In this document: positions 1 to 9,192 of the stretch, in pieces | How positions within the stretch are numbered: the first letter of the stretch is position 1 | Layout of the letters: each line of letters starts with the position of its first letter | Assembly: GCF_000152265.2 (NCBI RefSeq) | Contig: NC_021592.1 | Span: 1,178,001 to 1,242,000, forward strand | Direction: 5' to 3' | Origin: Ferroplasma acidarmanus Fer1 | Lineage (GTDB): Archaea; Thermoplasmatota; Thermoplasmata; Thermoplasmatales; Thermoplasmataceae | DNA length: 64,000 nt | Translations under genes and position numbers: made by a program | Notes under the pieces: generated by a model | Databases searched by the model: none | Told to the model about the DNA's origin: nothing | The model's input: only the letters and a program-made list of their open reading frames with translations

Positions 1-2
1 CA

Positions 3-2519
3 GCAGTAAAATATAAAATTAGTTCGACTATGAATACGACAAAGTACTACAGCGGTACATATGAAATATTAGCGGCAAATTCTACAGGCCAGCACTATAC
101 ATTGCTGGATTACAACTATGCAAATTCGAGTATACCATATACAATATACCTGCCAAGCGCTAAATATTCATTTGCCGGAACAGGTACATACAATGGCAAA
201 ACAATGGCCGGTTTCAATATATCCACGACGGCAACTAGTGTAAACATCAACCTAACAGATTCAGACAGCCATTCAATATTGACTTCAACTAACAATACTA
301 TAGGATATGTAAGCCAGGGGATCATGCTGGTTTACAATAATTCAACACCGTACTACTATACAGAAATCTCGGGTGGAACTGGAAAAGTATATGGATATAA
401 TACCAGCACGGTTGGGATACAATCACCTTACTACTATAACAGTACTATTCCGATAAATAGCTCCATATATTATGCGAAGCAGAATATGGTTTCTGTATCA
501 ATGTCAGTGTATAATGATTCAAAACTCACAAACTATACCGGCACTATTACACTAACTGGTCTTTATAACACATACACTTTGAATATGACTAAGGGTGTTG
601 CCAGCAAGGAAATTGCTATGGGTGTGTACTACACACAGGTATCAAATAACAGCGCATACATAGTTCCGGATCTCACAGGAACAGTTGTTAATAGTTCAGC
701 TTCCCAGTCCTTTGTGAAGAATTCGAACCTGTATTTCACATTTAAGAATTCAAATACAACAATAACAGGCTCCGGAACGACACTGTTCAATTCAACGGGT
801 GTTAATGTAGGCCTTAACCATCTGCCTGCAGGGACATACACACTGTATTCCGTAAACGCAACCCTTGTGAATATGACTACAATTACCCTTGACAAGAACA
901 CGAGTCTATCACCGGTATACCATACAGGGTATAATCTGAGCATAACAAACAACCTGAGTATATCGGCCGCATATCATATCAAAAATGGCTCAATGGAAAT
1001 TACAACCAGTTCAAGCAAAAACCTGACAATTATGCTTCCAGATATTAATTTCACTATAACTTCAAGCGGGAACTTCACTAACTCTACCGGCGCATATACA
1101 TATGTTAATACCAGTACACCTGCAAATAACGTTACACCTGGAGCAGCAGTCCATAACTTCAAAGTCAATCTAACTCCTAAAGAGGTATACGACAAAATAT
1201 CAGGTAATGTCTATTTAAAAGGAACTAATGTATCGGGTGTTAACGTAATACTGACGAAAAACGGTAAGCAGATTGATAACACTACATCATCTTCTACTGG
1301 ATTCAATTTAACAAAGTTGGTTCCCGGTACCTACGGACTATACGCTAACTACACTACTGCTGGAGGAAATGAATATGCCTATTTCCAGAATGTTACACTG
1401 CAGCCATTCAAAAATCTTACCTATAATATATCTCTGATGCCTGCATATAAAGTAACTCTGGGAGGTTTAAATAATACTAATTCCAGTGTTCCAACGCAGC
1501 TCACAGTTACCGGCGGATCTCCAATATCCCCATCTATGTATATAACATCCACAGGTGAATCAAACTCGATCATATTGCCGGGAAATGAGACCTATAACTT
1601 CACAATTACAAACACAACAGTTCAGAGTGGCATTACTGTTAATTACTCGGCTTCGCAGACAATATTCCTTAATAATACAGACAATAAACAATTAACGCTG
1701 CATAAAGACTATGTTTCAAGATATATACTTATGGACCCTTCAGTTACAGGATATATAGGCGAGAACGTTACAACAACAGTAAAGGTATACAATAAGGGAA
1801 CTACAAATGACACACTGCATCTTTATTCAGGCAATTCAACATGGGCATTATCTTTCAGCCCGTATAATCTTACTGTACCTATGGGTGCAAACAAAACTGT
1901 GGTAGTTAATATTACTATCCCTATAGCTAAGGCAGGCAACAACACAGTAGATGTTATGGCATTAATAAACGGCACATCACACTATATAGGTAATATAACT
2001 GTTGATGTTGAAAAAGGTTCGAGCTATAATGTTTCATATTCTAAATATGCTGAAGTCAATGGAACATTAAATATGATACCTGTTACAATAAAGAATACAA
2101 ATAACACAGCTTTAACAATAAATCTAGGCGTTATCAATTCATCGAAACTCTTATCAGATTACGATATTGTGGCATATGCAACCGAGAATGGAAAAAATGT
2201 TACAAACGTAACCCTATCAACCGGGCAATCAGTAACCATTTACATACTTGCATATGGCATAAATGGAAGAACACTGCATTCAGTACCTATAGAATTTGAA
2301 ACAAATGCCACAATAAACGGTAAATTAACATACCAGAATGAAACTATTACACCTGTGCTCCCATCAGCTACTGTTGGAACAGGCTCATCCGGCGACCATA
2401 TAATAAGTAATTATAATAAGAATCCAGCAATTACCATATATATTGGAATTGGAATCATAGTGGCTGCACTCCTTGCCGGCGTCATCGGTTCATCAATAAG
2501 ATCCAGGAAAAAGAGGTAA
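3..2519 (+). CDS. Large cell-surface glycoprotein, C-terminal part (5' end outside window)
   Basis: The reading frame is open back to the first bases, so the first ATG at 30 is internal and the N-terminus with any signal peptide lies upstream. The visible 839 residues are very rich in Asn, Ser and Thr with dozens of N-x-S/T sequons, as expected of a heavily glycosylated archaeal envelope protein. Around residues 390-450 there is a carboxypeptidase-regulatory-like repeat, and around 570-650 a CARDB/NEW3-like beta domain. The C-terminus has one hydrophobic helix followed by the basic tail RSRKKR, so the protein is anchored with its bulk outside. The next surface gene starts 6 bp downstream, so the two are probably co-transcribed. 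Function beyond a surface role is not visible. Confidence 0.8.
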   Translation, partial: AVKYKISSTMNTTKYYSGTYEILAANSTGQHYTLLDYNYANSSIPYTIYLPSAKYSFAGTGTYNGKTMAGFNISTTATSVNINLTDSDSHSILTSTNNTIGYVSQGIMLVYNNSTPYYYTEISGGTGKVYGYNTSTVGIQSPYYYNSTIPINSSIYYAKQNMVSVSMSVYNDSKLTNYTGTITLTGLYNTYTLNMTKGVASKEIAMGVYYTQVSNNSAYIVPDLTGTVVNSSASQSFVKNSNLYFTFKNSNTTITGSGTTLFNSTGVNVGLNHLPAGTYTLYSVNATLVNMTTITLDKNTSLSPVYHTGYNLSITNNLSISAAYHIKNGSMEITTSSSKNLTIMLPDINFTITSSGNFTNSTGAYTYVNTSTPANNVTPGAAVHNFKVNLTPKEVYDKISGNVYLKGTNVSGVNVILTKNGKQIDNTTSSSTGFNLTKLVPGTYGLYANYTTAGGNEYAYFQNVTLQPFKNLTYNISLMPAYKVTLGGLNNTNSSVPTQLTVTGGSPISPSMYITSTGESNSIILPGNETYNFTITNTTVQSGITVNYSASQTIFLNNTDNKQLTLHKDYVSRYILMDPSVTGYIGENVTTTVKVYNKGTTNDTLHLYSGNSTWALSFSPYNLTVPMGANKTVVVNITIPIAKAGNNTVDVMALINGTSHYIGNITVDVEKGSSYNVSYSKYAEVNGTLNMIPVTIKNTNNTALTINLGVINSSKLLSDYDIVAYATENGKNVTNVTLSTGQSVTIYILAYGINGRTLHSVPIEFETNATINGKLTYQNETITPVLPSATVGTGSSGDHIISNYNKNPAITIYIGIGIIVAALLAGVIGSSIRSRKKR

Positions 2520-2525
2520 AAATCA

Positions 2526-3371
2526 ATGAGATATAAACTATTAATACTATTTTTAGCTGTATTCGCTTTAATAGCCTTATCAGGCACTGCAGCCTCGGGC
2601 AGCAATACCCATGGCAACTCACCTGAGACATCATCCAGTTCGTTCTCTCCGGGTATTTCCGTTCCAACCTATGTATATGAGAACGAAACTTTCTACCTGA
2701 ATGTAACGGAATTCACTTCAGGATACCATAATTACTCACTATCAGCATATCTTGGCGCGGAAAACGATACAGGTTTATCACCCCTTTTCTATTATGGGCA
2801 CTCTAAAACTGGAAATTTCTCCATACCGGTCACTGCTCCCTCAGAAATAGAAAATATACACGGATTTATAAATGCTACTGCAGTTAATTCTACAGGAAGC
2901 ACTGTTAGCAGCGTTTCTAGCATATCACTTATAAATGTAAGTGCTCCTGTAATATTCAATTCAACCATCAAGAATACAGACCCGGTTCCGATCACAAACA
3001 TAACTGTTACATATACCATATCCCATGGCACATCTTCTGTGGTTGCCGGGATAAGCCATATAAATGAAATAAAAAGCAATTCAACATATAAGGACAATAT
3101 AACAGTTCCGGCATCTCTGGTATATAAGGGAAAAGACACACTTACAGTTACTACAAATAATCCTGTTATCACCATAGCAGGGAAAAGTACCACAACATTC
3201 TATTACGGCCAGTCACCTAATTACGACTGGGTGTATTATATCGCTGCTGTAGCTGTTGCGTTTTCTGTGTTTTTGATTGTTGCCAGTGGAAGAAGAAATA
3301 CCGTGAAGGTACCGAAATGGAAAAGGTCTAAATCGTCCAGAAAATCAAAAAAACTGGAAAAAGCCAAATAA
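2526..3371 (+). CDS. Secreted, membrane-anchored surface protein
   Basis: The 281-residue product starts with a signal peptide (MRYK, a hydrophobic stretch, then a small-residue region near residue 24). It has a Ser/Thr/Asn-rich extracellular part with many sequons and ends in a transmembrane helix near 235-253 plus a strongly basic cytoplasmic tail. The beta-rich middle resembles archaeal exported adhesion-like domains, but no family could be named. It follows the large glycoprotein gene by 6 bp and converges with the gene on the other strand 1 bp after its stop. The two surface proteins may work together. Confidence 0.75.
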   Translation: MRYKLLILFLAVFALIALSGTAASGSNTHGNSPETSSSSFSPGISVPTYVYENETFYLNVTEFTSGYHNYSLSAYLGAENDTGLSPLFYYGHSKTGNFSIPVTAPSEIENIHGFINATAVNSTGSTVSSVSSISLINVSAPVIFNSTIKNTDPVPITNITVTYTISHGTSSVVAGISHINEIKSNSTYKDNITVPASLVYKGKDTLTVTTNNPVITIAGKSTTTFYYGQSPNYDWVYYIAAVAVAFSVFLIVASGRRNTVKVPKWKRSKSSRKSKKLEKAK

Positions 3372-3372
3372 T

Positions 3373-4014
3373 TTAAATAAGTGAGTGAAGGGTAATAAAC
3401 TCTTTATCATATATGTTTTTTCTGCTAAATTTTACCGGCGTCCTCGATGTATCATATCTATCATCTATCAATGATATCCTGGCCGCTGAAAGGGCATTGT
3501 CATGTATTTTATGAGGCGTGCTTGTGTTTTCCTCATTTACTATGACCATGGGTGCTATGTTTTTTAACTGTTTTATTATTATATCTCTGTTAGGGCGATC
3601 ACCGTTCCCTATCTTTATCATAATGTACCTGTAACTATAGTTTTTCACCACATCTAGAACATCATCCTTTACACCGCATATAGTGGGGCATTCCCAGGCT
3701 TCCATCAGTACATTATCTGACATTACGGCTATTCCTGGCCTTGGCCCCGGGTCTATTCCAATTATAACTCTGGTAAACTGGCTTTTATTAAGGAGTACGG
3801 GCAAACTCCGCCTTATGCCTTCTGTAGCTGTGACAGCTTTTATCTGGCCGGGCAATGTAAACGGATCCTGTTCTGAACTAAGTATAACATTTATGTCGCC
3901 AGGTATAGAATAAAGGTCAGGTATGCTAAAAAATGGCAGATTCCATCTCTTCAATTCTTTTATAATATCATGGTAAAACTTGAAATCGTGAGTATATATT
4001 CCTACACGTGTCAT
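3373..4014 (-). CDS. RuvC/DUF460-like RNase H-fold protein
   Basis: The 213-residue protein carries an RNase H-fold signature in its second half: IGIDPGPRPGIAV with a likely catalytic Asp88, Glu161/162 in VNEENTST and Asp172 in HDNALSAARIS. This D-E-D order is that of RuvC-like resolvases and the archaeal DUF460 family. The first 80 residues form a separate alpha/beta region. Inference: a metal-dependent nuclease acting on branched nucleic acid, or an inactive relative; the exact substrate cannot be read from sequence. It is transcribed towards the surface genes and lies downstream of the actin gene on the same strand with a 79-bp gap. Confidence 0.6.
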   Translation of the reverse strand: MTRVGIYTHDFKFYHDIIKELKRWNLPFFSIPDLYSIPGDINVILSSEQDPFTLPGQIKAVTATEGIRRSLPVLLNKSQFTRVIIGIDPGPRPGIAVMSDNVLMEAWECPTICGVKDDVLDVVKNYSYRYIMIKIGNGDRPNRDIIIKQLKNIAPMVIVNEENTSTPHKIHDNALSAARISLIDDRYDTSRTPVKFSRKNIYDKEFITLHSLI

Positions 4015-4093
4015 TTATAATATTAAGTATTTCATTGCTAATAAATATTATTATTTAAATTTTTCAGATCTGTTTACAAAAAATAAATTGTAT

Positions 4094-5074
4094 TTATTTT
4101 GGTTGTTCAGATGCTGCTATTTTATAACCCAGTACATTCGCAAATTGCATATCTTCCGGTGGAACTTTTATCATATGTCCAGGTGCTATAGTGTCTAATT
4201 TGTTTCCGATAAGTATCGATCCTCCTCCGACTGGAAGCAGTGCTGTAATCCTGTTCATGTCTTCCCTCAAGGTTTCCTCTACCTCGTTAACGATTCTAAG
4301 GGCTAATTGATCCAGAAGTGGTCCTGAAACATCTGGCCCGCCTATTTCATTTTGCTTAAAAACTATTTTCTCCCCTATGGCATCCCTGGCTACATCTGGG
4401 GGAACCACAAAACCTGTTTGCTTACCTATAACTTTGCTCATGCCTGAAACAACATCACCAATTCCCGCCTGTATACTGAAAGAGTCCTCTATGATCGGCT
4501 CCATATTTTTCAAATTAATTGTCAGGACATCGGTTGTTTTGAATCCTATGTCTATAATTACGCCATTTCCATATTGCGTCTTTAATATTCCATGATTCAA
4601 CGCATAAATGGCCGCACCTACCCCCTGGGGACGCATAACCAGTTTAGATATTTTAAAATCCTGTTCAGTTCCCTGTGCAGACTTTATCTTTAAAGTTTTT
4701 CCCTCAAGGAGTTTTGCAGCTTCCACTACTTCCCTATCGAAACTACCAAGCTGCACCCCACTGGAGAGTGTAACATCCGTTTTTTCTCCTTCATGCCCAA
4801 TTCCACTTGTCCATAATGCTCCGGCTAAAAGCTGAATAGCATTCGGATCAGTAAGCCTTCCGTCTCCCTGTGGCTCTCTTAAATTAGTTCCCGTAGCATC
4901 CTCGCCGAAGATAAATGACTCACCGTCATTAACGGATATTACAGGTATATTACCTCCTATTCCCCAGTTACGTGATTCAGCGGGTGTCCATCTGGATGGA
5001 AATTTAGCCTTTTTATTTCCCTCCGTTACTAATTTGGTATCTCCATATCCTAAGTCAACTCCCAGTATTACCAA
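4094..5074 (-). CDS. Archaeal actin-like ATPase (Ta0583 type)
   Basis: The 326-residue product closely follows the Thermoplasma Ta0583 actin homologue over its whole length. It has the phosphate-1 motif GVDLGYGDTK near the N-terminus, FPSRW and QGDGRL, the phosphate-2 motif VIIDIGFKTTDVLTINL near 175, and the adenosine motif PVGGGSILIG near 280. The family polymerises with ATP and is related to ParM-type filaments. The start is TTG at 5074, chosen because a perfect GAGGTGAT ribosome-binding site lies 5 nt upstream. Inference: a cytoskeletal or DNA-segregation filament. It sits next to the tRNA-Cys/CRISPR island, and no partner adaptor gene is visible nearby. Confidence 0.9.
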   Translation of the reverse strand: MVILGVDLGYGDTKLVTEGNKKAKFPSRWTPAESRNWGIGGNIPVISVNDGESFIFGEDATGTNLREPQGDGRLTDPNAIQLLAGALWTSGIGHEGEKTDVTLSSGVQLGSFDREVVEAAKLLEGKTLKIKSAQGTEQDFKISKLVMRPQGVGAAIYALNHGILKTQYGNGVIIDIGFKTTDVLTINLKNMEPIIEDSFSIQAGIGDVVSGMSKVIGKQTGFVVPPDVARDAIGEKIVFKQNEIGGPDVSGPLLDQLALRIVNEVEETLREDMNRITALLPVGGGSILIGNKLDTIAPGHMIKVPPEDMQFANVLGYKIAASEQPK

Positions 5075-5079
5075 TTTCT

Positions 5080-5087
5080 ATCACCTC
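5080..5087 (-). promoter_or_regulatory. Shine-Dalgarno site that sets the TTG start of the actin gene
   Basis: The minus strand reads GAGGTGAT five bases before TTG. It is complementary to the archaeal 16S rRNA 3' end. This stands out because many genes here have a TATA box about 26 bp from the start codon and so look leaderless. AT-rich TATA-like sequence follows upstream at about 5100-5125. Confidence 0.7.
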
Positions 5088-5389
5088 TGAAAAAATTCAT
5101 AGAATATGATATATATTATATATTTAAATATTTGTCTAAATATGATAATTTTTTGATAATAACTAAATATATATGTCGTACAATGTCTTATTTTGTAGAA
5201 TATATTCAAATAAATGATGATATATAGATTTTATAGCCATATTTTGCCAGAAATATGAAATATAAAATTATACCAACAGAAATATTGTATATTACTTTAT
5301 TTGATAGATGTTATTTTATAATTTAACTAGATCCTATATTAAAGCAATTCCGGTAAAAAAATAAATATGGATTTGCAATACACATTAAC
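5088..5389. other. AT-rich intergenic region, actin promoter to tRNA-Cys
   Basis: About 300 bp with no credible ORF. It holds the AT-rich promoter of the actin gene (TATATATTATATATTTA near 5110 on the plus strand) and presumably the promoter of tRNA-Cys at the right end. Nothing else was seen. Confidence 0.5.
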
Positions 5390-5461
5390 GGATAGGTGGC
5401 AGAGAAGCTATGCGTGAGACTGCAGATCTCATCTACTTGGGTCCAAATCCCAACCTATCCT
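5390..5461 (+). tRNA. tRNA-Cys (anticodon GCA)
   Basis: The acceptor strands GGATAGG and CCTATCC pair fully. The anticodon arm TGAGA/TCTCA encloses CTGCAGA, giving anticodon GCA, and the T-arm TTGGG/CCCAA encloses a 7-nt loop. The base after the acceptor is T, the U73 discriminator typical of tRNA-Cys. No CCA is encoded. Oddities: the D-loop reads AGAAGCTA rather than having the usual GG, and the T-loop reads TCCAAAT rather than TTC at positions 54-56. The last bases plus the 3' flank recur at 17163-17183 beyond the CRISPR array. Confidence 0.85.
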
Positions 5462-5471
5462 ATACTCTATT
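5451..5471 (+). repeat. tRNA-Cys 3'-end repeat, left copy (possible attL core)
   Basis: CAACCTATCC then TATACTCTATT: the tRNA 3' strand plus 11 bp of flank. It matches 17163-17183 at 20 of 21 positions in the same orientation, and weaker similarity continues for about 25 bp more. A repeated tRNA 3' end is the usual footprint of an integrated element. No integrase gene lies between the copies, so this is an inference. Confidence 0.5.
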
Positions 5472-5713
5472 GAGTGCTAAAAGATTTATTATATAAAGAA
5501 ACGAAGTAATTATTATAATTCATTTGAGCCCTTTGACCTTTATATCAAAATTCTTAGAACATAATGCACGACAACGGCTTAAATTTAATGCGAAAGCACC
5601 TCATGGTTTTTATACAAAAGGCAATTACAAAACTGCAATATAAGTTATCCAGAATTAAAATAAAAATAATTATGTAATTTAATTGAGCATCTTCACTCCT
5701 TTTATCATATAAG

Positions 5714-5748
5714 GACTATATAGTCATTAGTTTGCGGGAGGACTATAC
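5714..5748. promoter_or_regulatory. Palindrome plus half-site, cluster A
   Basis: A perfect 12-bp palindrome GACTATATAGTC at 5714-5725 is followed 15 nt later by the half-site GACTATAC at 5741-5748. A similar layout occurs at 6009-6042. The arrangement suggests a dimeric DNA-binding protein site, but no gene starts within 300 bp and no regulator gene is adjacent. Confidence 0.4.
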
Positions 5749-5877
5749 CAATTATAGCACATATAATATTACGTCCATGAAATAAATAATAATAGTAGAT
5801 TGTTAAAGAAAATAAGATTGTGTTTTAATTTACATACTCATATTAAGTTATATTTAATACCTTAATACATTAAGTCG

Positions 5878-5939
5878 GTTGCCGTGAGTTAAGACCCTAT
5901 TTACGTATATATGCAATATATGATTTAACGCGCGAGGCA
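5878..5939. other. Possible long stem-loop
   Basis: TTGCC at the left pairs with GGCAA at the right, with a second inner pair GTTAA/TTAAC inside unpaired internal loops. Between them is an AT-rich part that could also fold. It might be a small RNA or a decayed element end; the sequence alone does not decide. Confidence 0.25.
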
Positions 5940-6008
5940 ATATAATATCATACCTGAAAATATTATTTTGTAATTTCATTAACCTTTATGGACGTTATAT
6001 CTTAAAAG

Positions 6009-6042
6009 GTCTATATAGACGTAAGTCCCAGGATGTCTATAC
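6009..6042. promoter_or_regulatory. Palindrome plus half-site, cluster B
   Basis: A perfect 12-bp palindrome GTCTATATAGAC at 6009-6020 is followed 14 nt later by half-site GTCTATAC at 6035-6042. It shares the AAGG-palindrome-spacer-half-site layout with cluster A, 295 bp upstream. Confidence 0.4.
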
Positions 6043-6120
6043 ACATCGTGGAATATACGGATATAATGCACGCGGGAGAAAGGCGAAATATTAGAGTGGA
6101 ATTTGATAAGTAGAATAAGG

Positions 6121-6520
6121 TATCTCATATTTTAGCAAATTACGATTTTCATTATCTCCATTAGTTTTTCTCCAAGTTCGCTGTTTGGTATCACCGTGAG
6201 ATTGTATGTAATAGCCTTTAATCCAATTGCAGTATAATAATCCTTGTTACTTGAATGTAGATCAATTATCCTCACCCTCCTTGAAATAGCCTGGAAGCTT
6301 GGCATTTCTCTGAGGCCAGCTATCCTGATATATTGTTTATGATTTGTAAGGAACATTCTTGCCTATCTGTAAGATATATTGAATATCTGCAGTACAACAA
6401 GGATCTTCACTGGATCTTCAATATCTGTCTATCTGTATAGTATTTTTTCTTTTTCGATCATCAGGTGAAACTATTTTGTTAATAATGTTCGACAACTACC
6501 TGATATCTCATAAAATGTAA
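6121..6520 (-). mobile_element. Remnant of a DDE-transposase IS, left of the CRISPR locus
   Basis: Similar at both DNA and peptide level to 17199-18190 on the other side of the locus and in the same orientation. A 74-codon frame (6132-6356, minus) joins an N-terminal piece (MFLTNHKQYIRI..RIIDLH) directly to the C-terminal piece (AIGLKAITYNL..LGEKLMEIMKIV). The whole catalytic middle is therefore deleted and the element is dead. The remnant ends about 60 bp before the cas promoter. Confidence 0.7.
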
Positions 6521-6576
6521 AACACCATAGATATATTAAATAAGGAGAAGTCAAACAATTGAAGTTTTCCGTAAAA

Positions 6577-6605
6577 TTTATAAGTATACACATTATAATC
6601 CGTTG
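6577..6605 (+). promoter_or_regulatory. Promoter of the cas operon (leaderless)
   Basis: TATA box TTTATAAG at 6577-6584, preceded by a purine-rich BRE-like stretch. Its centre is about 26 bp from the cas6 ATG, which places transcription start at or next to the start codon. Confidence 0.6.
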
Positions 6606-7349
6606 ATGAGATATAAAATAAAATTCACTTTTAAAGATGAATTGAAATTGCCTATACATTATAATCATTTAATTCAAGGCCTAATTTATTCTCATATTTC
6701 AAATGTAGATGAAAGAAATAGAATTCATGATTATGGTTTCATGGTAGGCGCAAAGAAAATTAAGTTGATGACTTTTTCTAAGATATTTGGCTTATATAAC
6801 ATAGATAAAAATTATATAATTTTTAAACCTCCAGTAGAATTAATATTTGCATCTTATTATGATGAAATATCATCTGAAATAGCATATAATCTGTTAGCAG
6901 ATGAAAATATTTTTCTAAACAGTACAAAGATTAATGTTATTGATATAAAATCTCATTCTTTTGACGATGAAAAATATAAAAACATTAAATATTACATGAT
7001 TGAAATGATTTCACCTCTTACCGTGTATATCACGCAAAATAATCATAGAAAGACTTTCTTCTCTCCATGGAGTCCAGAATTCGAAAATGCAATAAGCAAT
7101 AATATAAGTACAAAATTCAGTGCAATAAGCAATAATAGAAATTTTTTGTTTAATATTAGGCCCAACAATATAAAAAACAATAAAGATGAAAAAGTAATAT
7201 ACTTTAAGGATACACTAATCAAGGGATATAATGGTATCTTCACATTAAAAACAGACTCAGAAGTAATGAAGATGTTATATTATACCGGGATAGGATCTAA
7301 AAACTCGGAAGGATTTGGGTGTTTTAATATATTAGGTGATAAAATATGA
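6606..7349 (+). CDS. cas6: Cas6 CRISPR RNA endoribonuclease
   Basis: This 247-residue protein processes the CRISPR precursor transcript into unit crRNAs. The diagnostic glycine-rich loop GIGSKNSEGFG lies near the C-terminus, and the overall length matches the RAMP-fold Cas6 family. His19 in LPIHYNHL near the N-terminus is in the usual place of the catalytic histidine. ATG at 6606 is preferred over the in-frame TTG just before it because the TATA box fits a leaderless start. It is the first gene of the cas operon; its stop overlaps the next start (ATGA). Confidence 0.92.
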   Translation: MRYKIKFTFKDELKLPIHYNHLIQGLIYSHISNVDERNRIHDYGFMVGAKKIKLMTFSKIFGLYNIDKNYIIFKPPVELIFASYYDEISSEIAYNLLADENIFLNSTKINVIDIKSHSFDDEKYKNIKYYMIEMISPLTVYITQNNHRKTFFSPWSPEFENAISNNISTKFSAISNNRNFLFNIRPNNIKNNKDEKVIYFKDTLIKGYNGIFTLKTDSEVMKMLYYTGIGSKNSEGFGCFNILGDKI

Positions 7350-9190
7350 TGCCAGCAATTAGTAGTTTAGGCTCCAATTTAACTGAGGATTCACTTTCTA
7401 ATAAAATTAATAATATAAAATTTAAAAACACTAAAAATAAAGATTTTTACCTATGTATATTGGATTTCAGTTCTAAAGAAAGCTGCATAACAATTTCACC
7501 TATTAAAGTAGTAAAGAATGAGAATGATAAAAATATTGCAGAAAAATATCACTGGGTAGGAAATTTAACAGGCAATATACCACAATGGCATGTTACCAGT
7601 GATAATTTATTATATGCTCTAAATTCTTTATATTTCCTATATAAAAAAACTGAGATTAAAACATTGAAAGATAAAATTTATAATATAGTTAAATTATATT
7701 ACGATGATAATCCAGTAATACACATTAAAAAGAGCAAAATAATCGATCAACCTTCGGGTAAGGTTTATTTCTTTCTTCCTAACAATAATGAAGCCCATGT
7801 TAAAAGCAAAGAGTTTAATAAAAATTATATTAATAAATTTTTAGAGGATACTAAAGATAATGAGTATATTACTAGAGCAGTACTGTATACCATTTTTGTT
7901 GATGGCGAATGTATTGCAGAGGACAAGGATTATATAAAAATGTTGGATAGCAGAGAAATAAAAGAAGATGAATACTATGATGGAATATGCTCTCTTTGTG
8001 GCAGTATTGGAAAAGTTACTGCTAATACAAAAGAATTGAAATTTAAATATTATAACACTGACAAATCTTCTTTTGCATCTAATATGAATGGCAGTTATTT
8101 TAAGAAAAATCTTTCATTGTGTTCCAATTGTTATAATAATATAATTAGTGGAGAAGATTATATATTTAAGAGAAGCGCATCGTTTGCAGGTATGAATTTA
8201 TTGATGATACCGGAATCTTTACCTTTCAAGGATGGAGATGATCTGTATATAGAGAACATATTTAATGTAAATCGGGATATAATATTAAAAAACAATGAAA
8301 TAGCACATATTGAGGATAACTTAGATGGGTTTTACACAATAGATTTGATGTTTTACCGGAAACATAATAATTCTTTTAAGATCTTAGAATTTATTCCAGA
8401 AATACCAGAAAGCAGGATGATAAAAATAAGTAAATATATGTACAAAACATCTTTAAAATTCAAAAACGTATTTGATAACTTCAACTATTTAACTATAAAT
8501 GGGTTCTATTTATCTATCAAAAACACTAGAAACAGTAACTTTAACGAGTCGTTAAGAATGTTATCAAGTCTTTTTAACTCTAAACCTATTGACCGAAATT
8601 ACTTGATAAGAATATATTTAGATAGAATAAGAACCGATTATTATAATAATAACATTAATAATATAACGATGTATATATTACAAAAATATGCATATATTGA
8701 ATTTCTTGAAAAAATAGATTTAACGAAAGAAAATAAAAAAATAACAGGTGATAATGATATGGACAGTGAAATAGGAAATAAAACCCTTGATTCAGGTTTA
8801 AATTTTATAAAAAATATGAACTTGCCCGAGGAAAGTGAAGGTTTATTCTGTATCGGCTATGCAATAAGATATATAGGTATGATATTATTCAAAAAGAAAA
8901 TAAATAATAATCCATTGCTGGAAAAAATCAATTATCAGGGCATGAACTTTAGGGCAGTAGAGAAATTAATGAACCAGATTGACGAAAAGGTTAAACAATA
9001 TGATATATATGGCGAAGAGATAGCATACGTTTTATATAAGGCGCACTTTGTTTTATCTAAATATACGCTGGTCTCATCTAAATGGCCTATCAACGATGCA
9101 GAAAACGTATTTCTTATTATGACAGGCTATAGTATAGAAAACCAATTTATATTTGGGAAAAATAAAAAAACAGATAACGGTGATGAATAA
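7346..9190 (+). CDS. cas8b: Cas8b, large subunit of type I-B Cascade (Csh1-like)
   Basis: The 614-residue product is in the place and size range of the Cas8b/Csh1 large subunit, which recognises the PAM and target DNA within Cascade. A zinc-ribbon-like pair of CxxC motifs is visible: Cys215/Cys218 (CSLC) and Cys259/Cys262 (CSNC), as in many Cas8b proteins. The sequence is otherwise fast evolving and Lys/Asn-rich. It overlaps cas6 by 4 bp, and cas7 starts 2 bp after its stop. A GGTGAT ribosome-binding motif for cas7 lies over its last codons. Confidence 0.85.
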   Translation: MMPAISSLGSNLTEDSLSNKINNIKFKNTKNKDFYLCILDFSSKESCITISPIKVVKNENDKNIAEKYHWVGNLTGNIPQWHVTSDNLLYALNSLYFLYKKTEIKTLKDKIYNIVKLYYDDNPVIHIKKSKIIDQPSGKVYFFLPNNNEAHVKSKEFNKNYINKFLEDTKDNEYITRAVLYTIFVDGECIAEDKDYIKMLDSREIKEDEYYDGICSLCGSIGKVTANTKELKFKYYNTDKSSFASNMNGSYFKKNLSLCSNCYNNIISGEDYIFKRSASFAGMNLLMIPESLPFKDGDDLYIENIFNVNRDIILKNNEIAHIEDNLDGFYTIDLMFYRKHNNSFKILEFIPEIPESRMIKISKYMYKTSLKFKNVFDNFNYLTINGFYLSIKNTRNSNFNESLRMLSSLFNSKPIDRNYLIRIYLDRIRTDYYNNNINNITMYILQKYAYIEFLEKIDLTKENKKITGDNDMDSEIGNKTLDSGLNFIKNMNLPEESEGLFCIGYAIRYIGMILFKKKINNNPLLEKINYQGMNFRAVEKLMNQIDEKVKQYDIYGEEIAYVLYKAHFVLSKYTLVSSKWPINDAENVFLIMTGYSIENQFIFGKNKKTDNGDE

Positions 9191-9192
9191 AT

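Larger units (their letters stand above)
5472..6120. other. Non-coding start of the CRISPR island
   Basis: About 650 bp of AT-rich sequence without a credible ORF on either strand. It contains two related palindromic site clusters and one long possible stem-loop, listed separately. No recognisable RNA family was found. Confidence 0.5.

Noticed and set aside
5714-6042. The CTATATAG palindromes as degenerate CRISPR repeats
   Set aside because: They share only short TCTAT-like stretches with the 30-bp repeat, which is expected by chance at this composition; no spacer-like spacing is seen.
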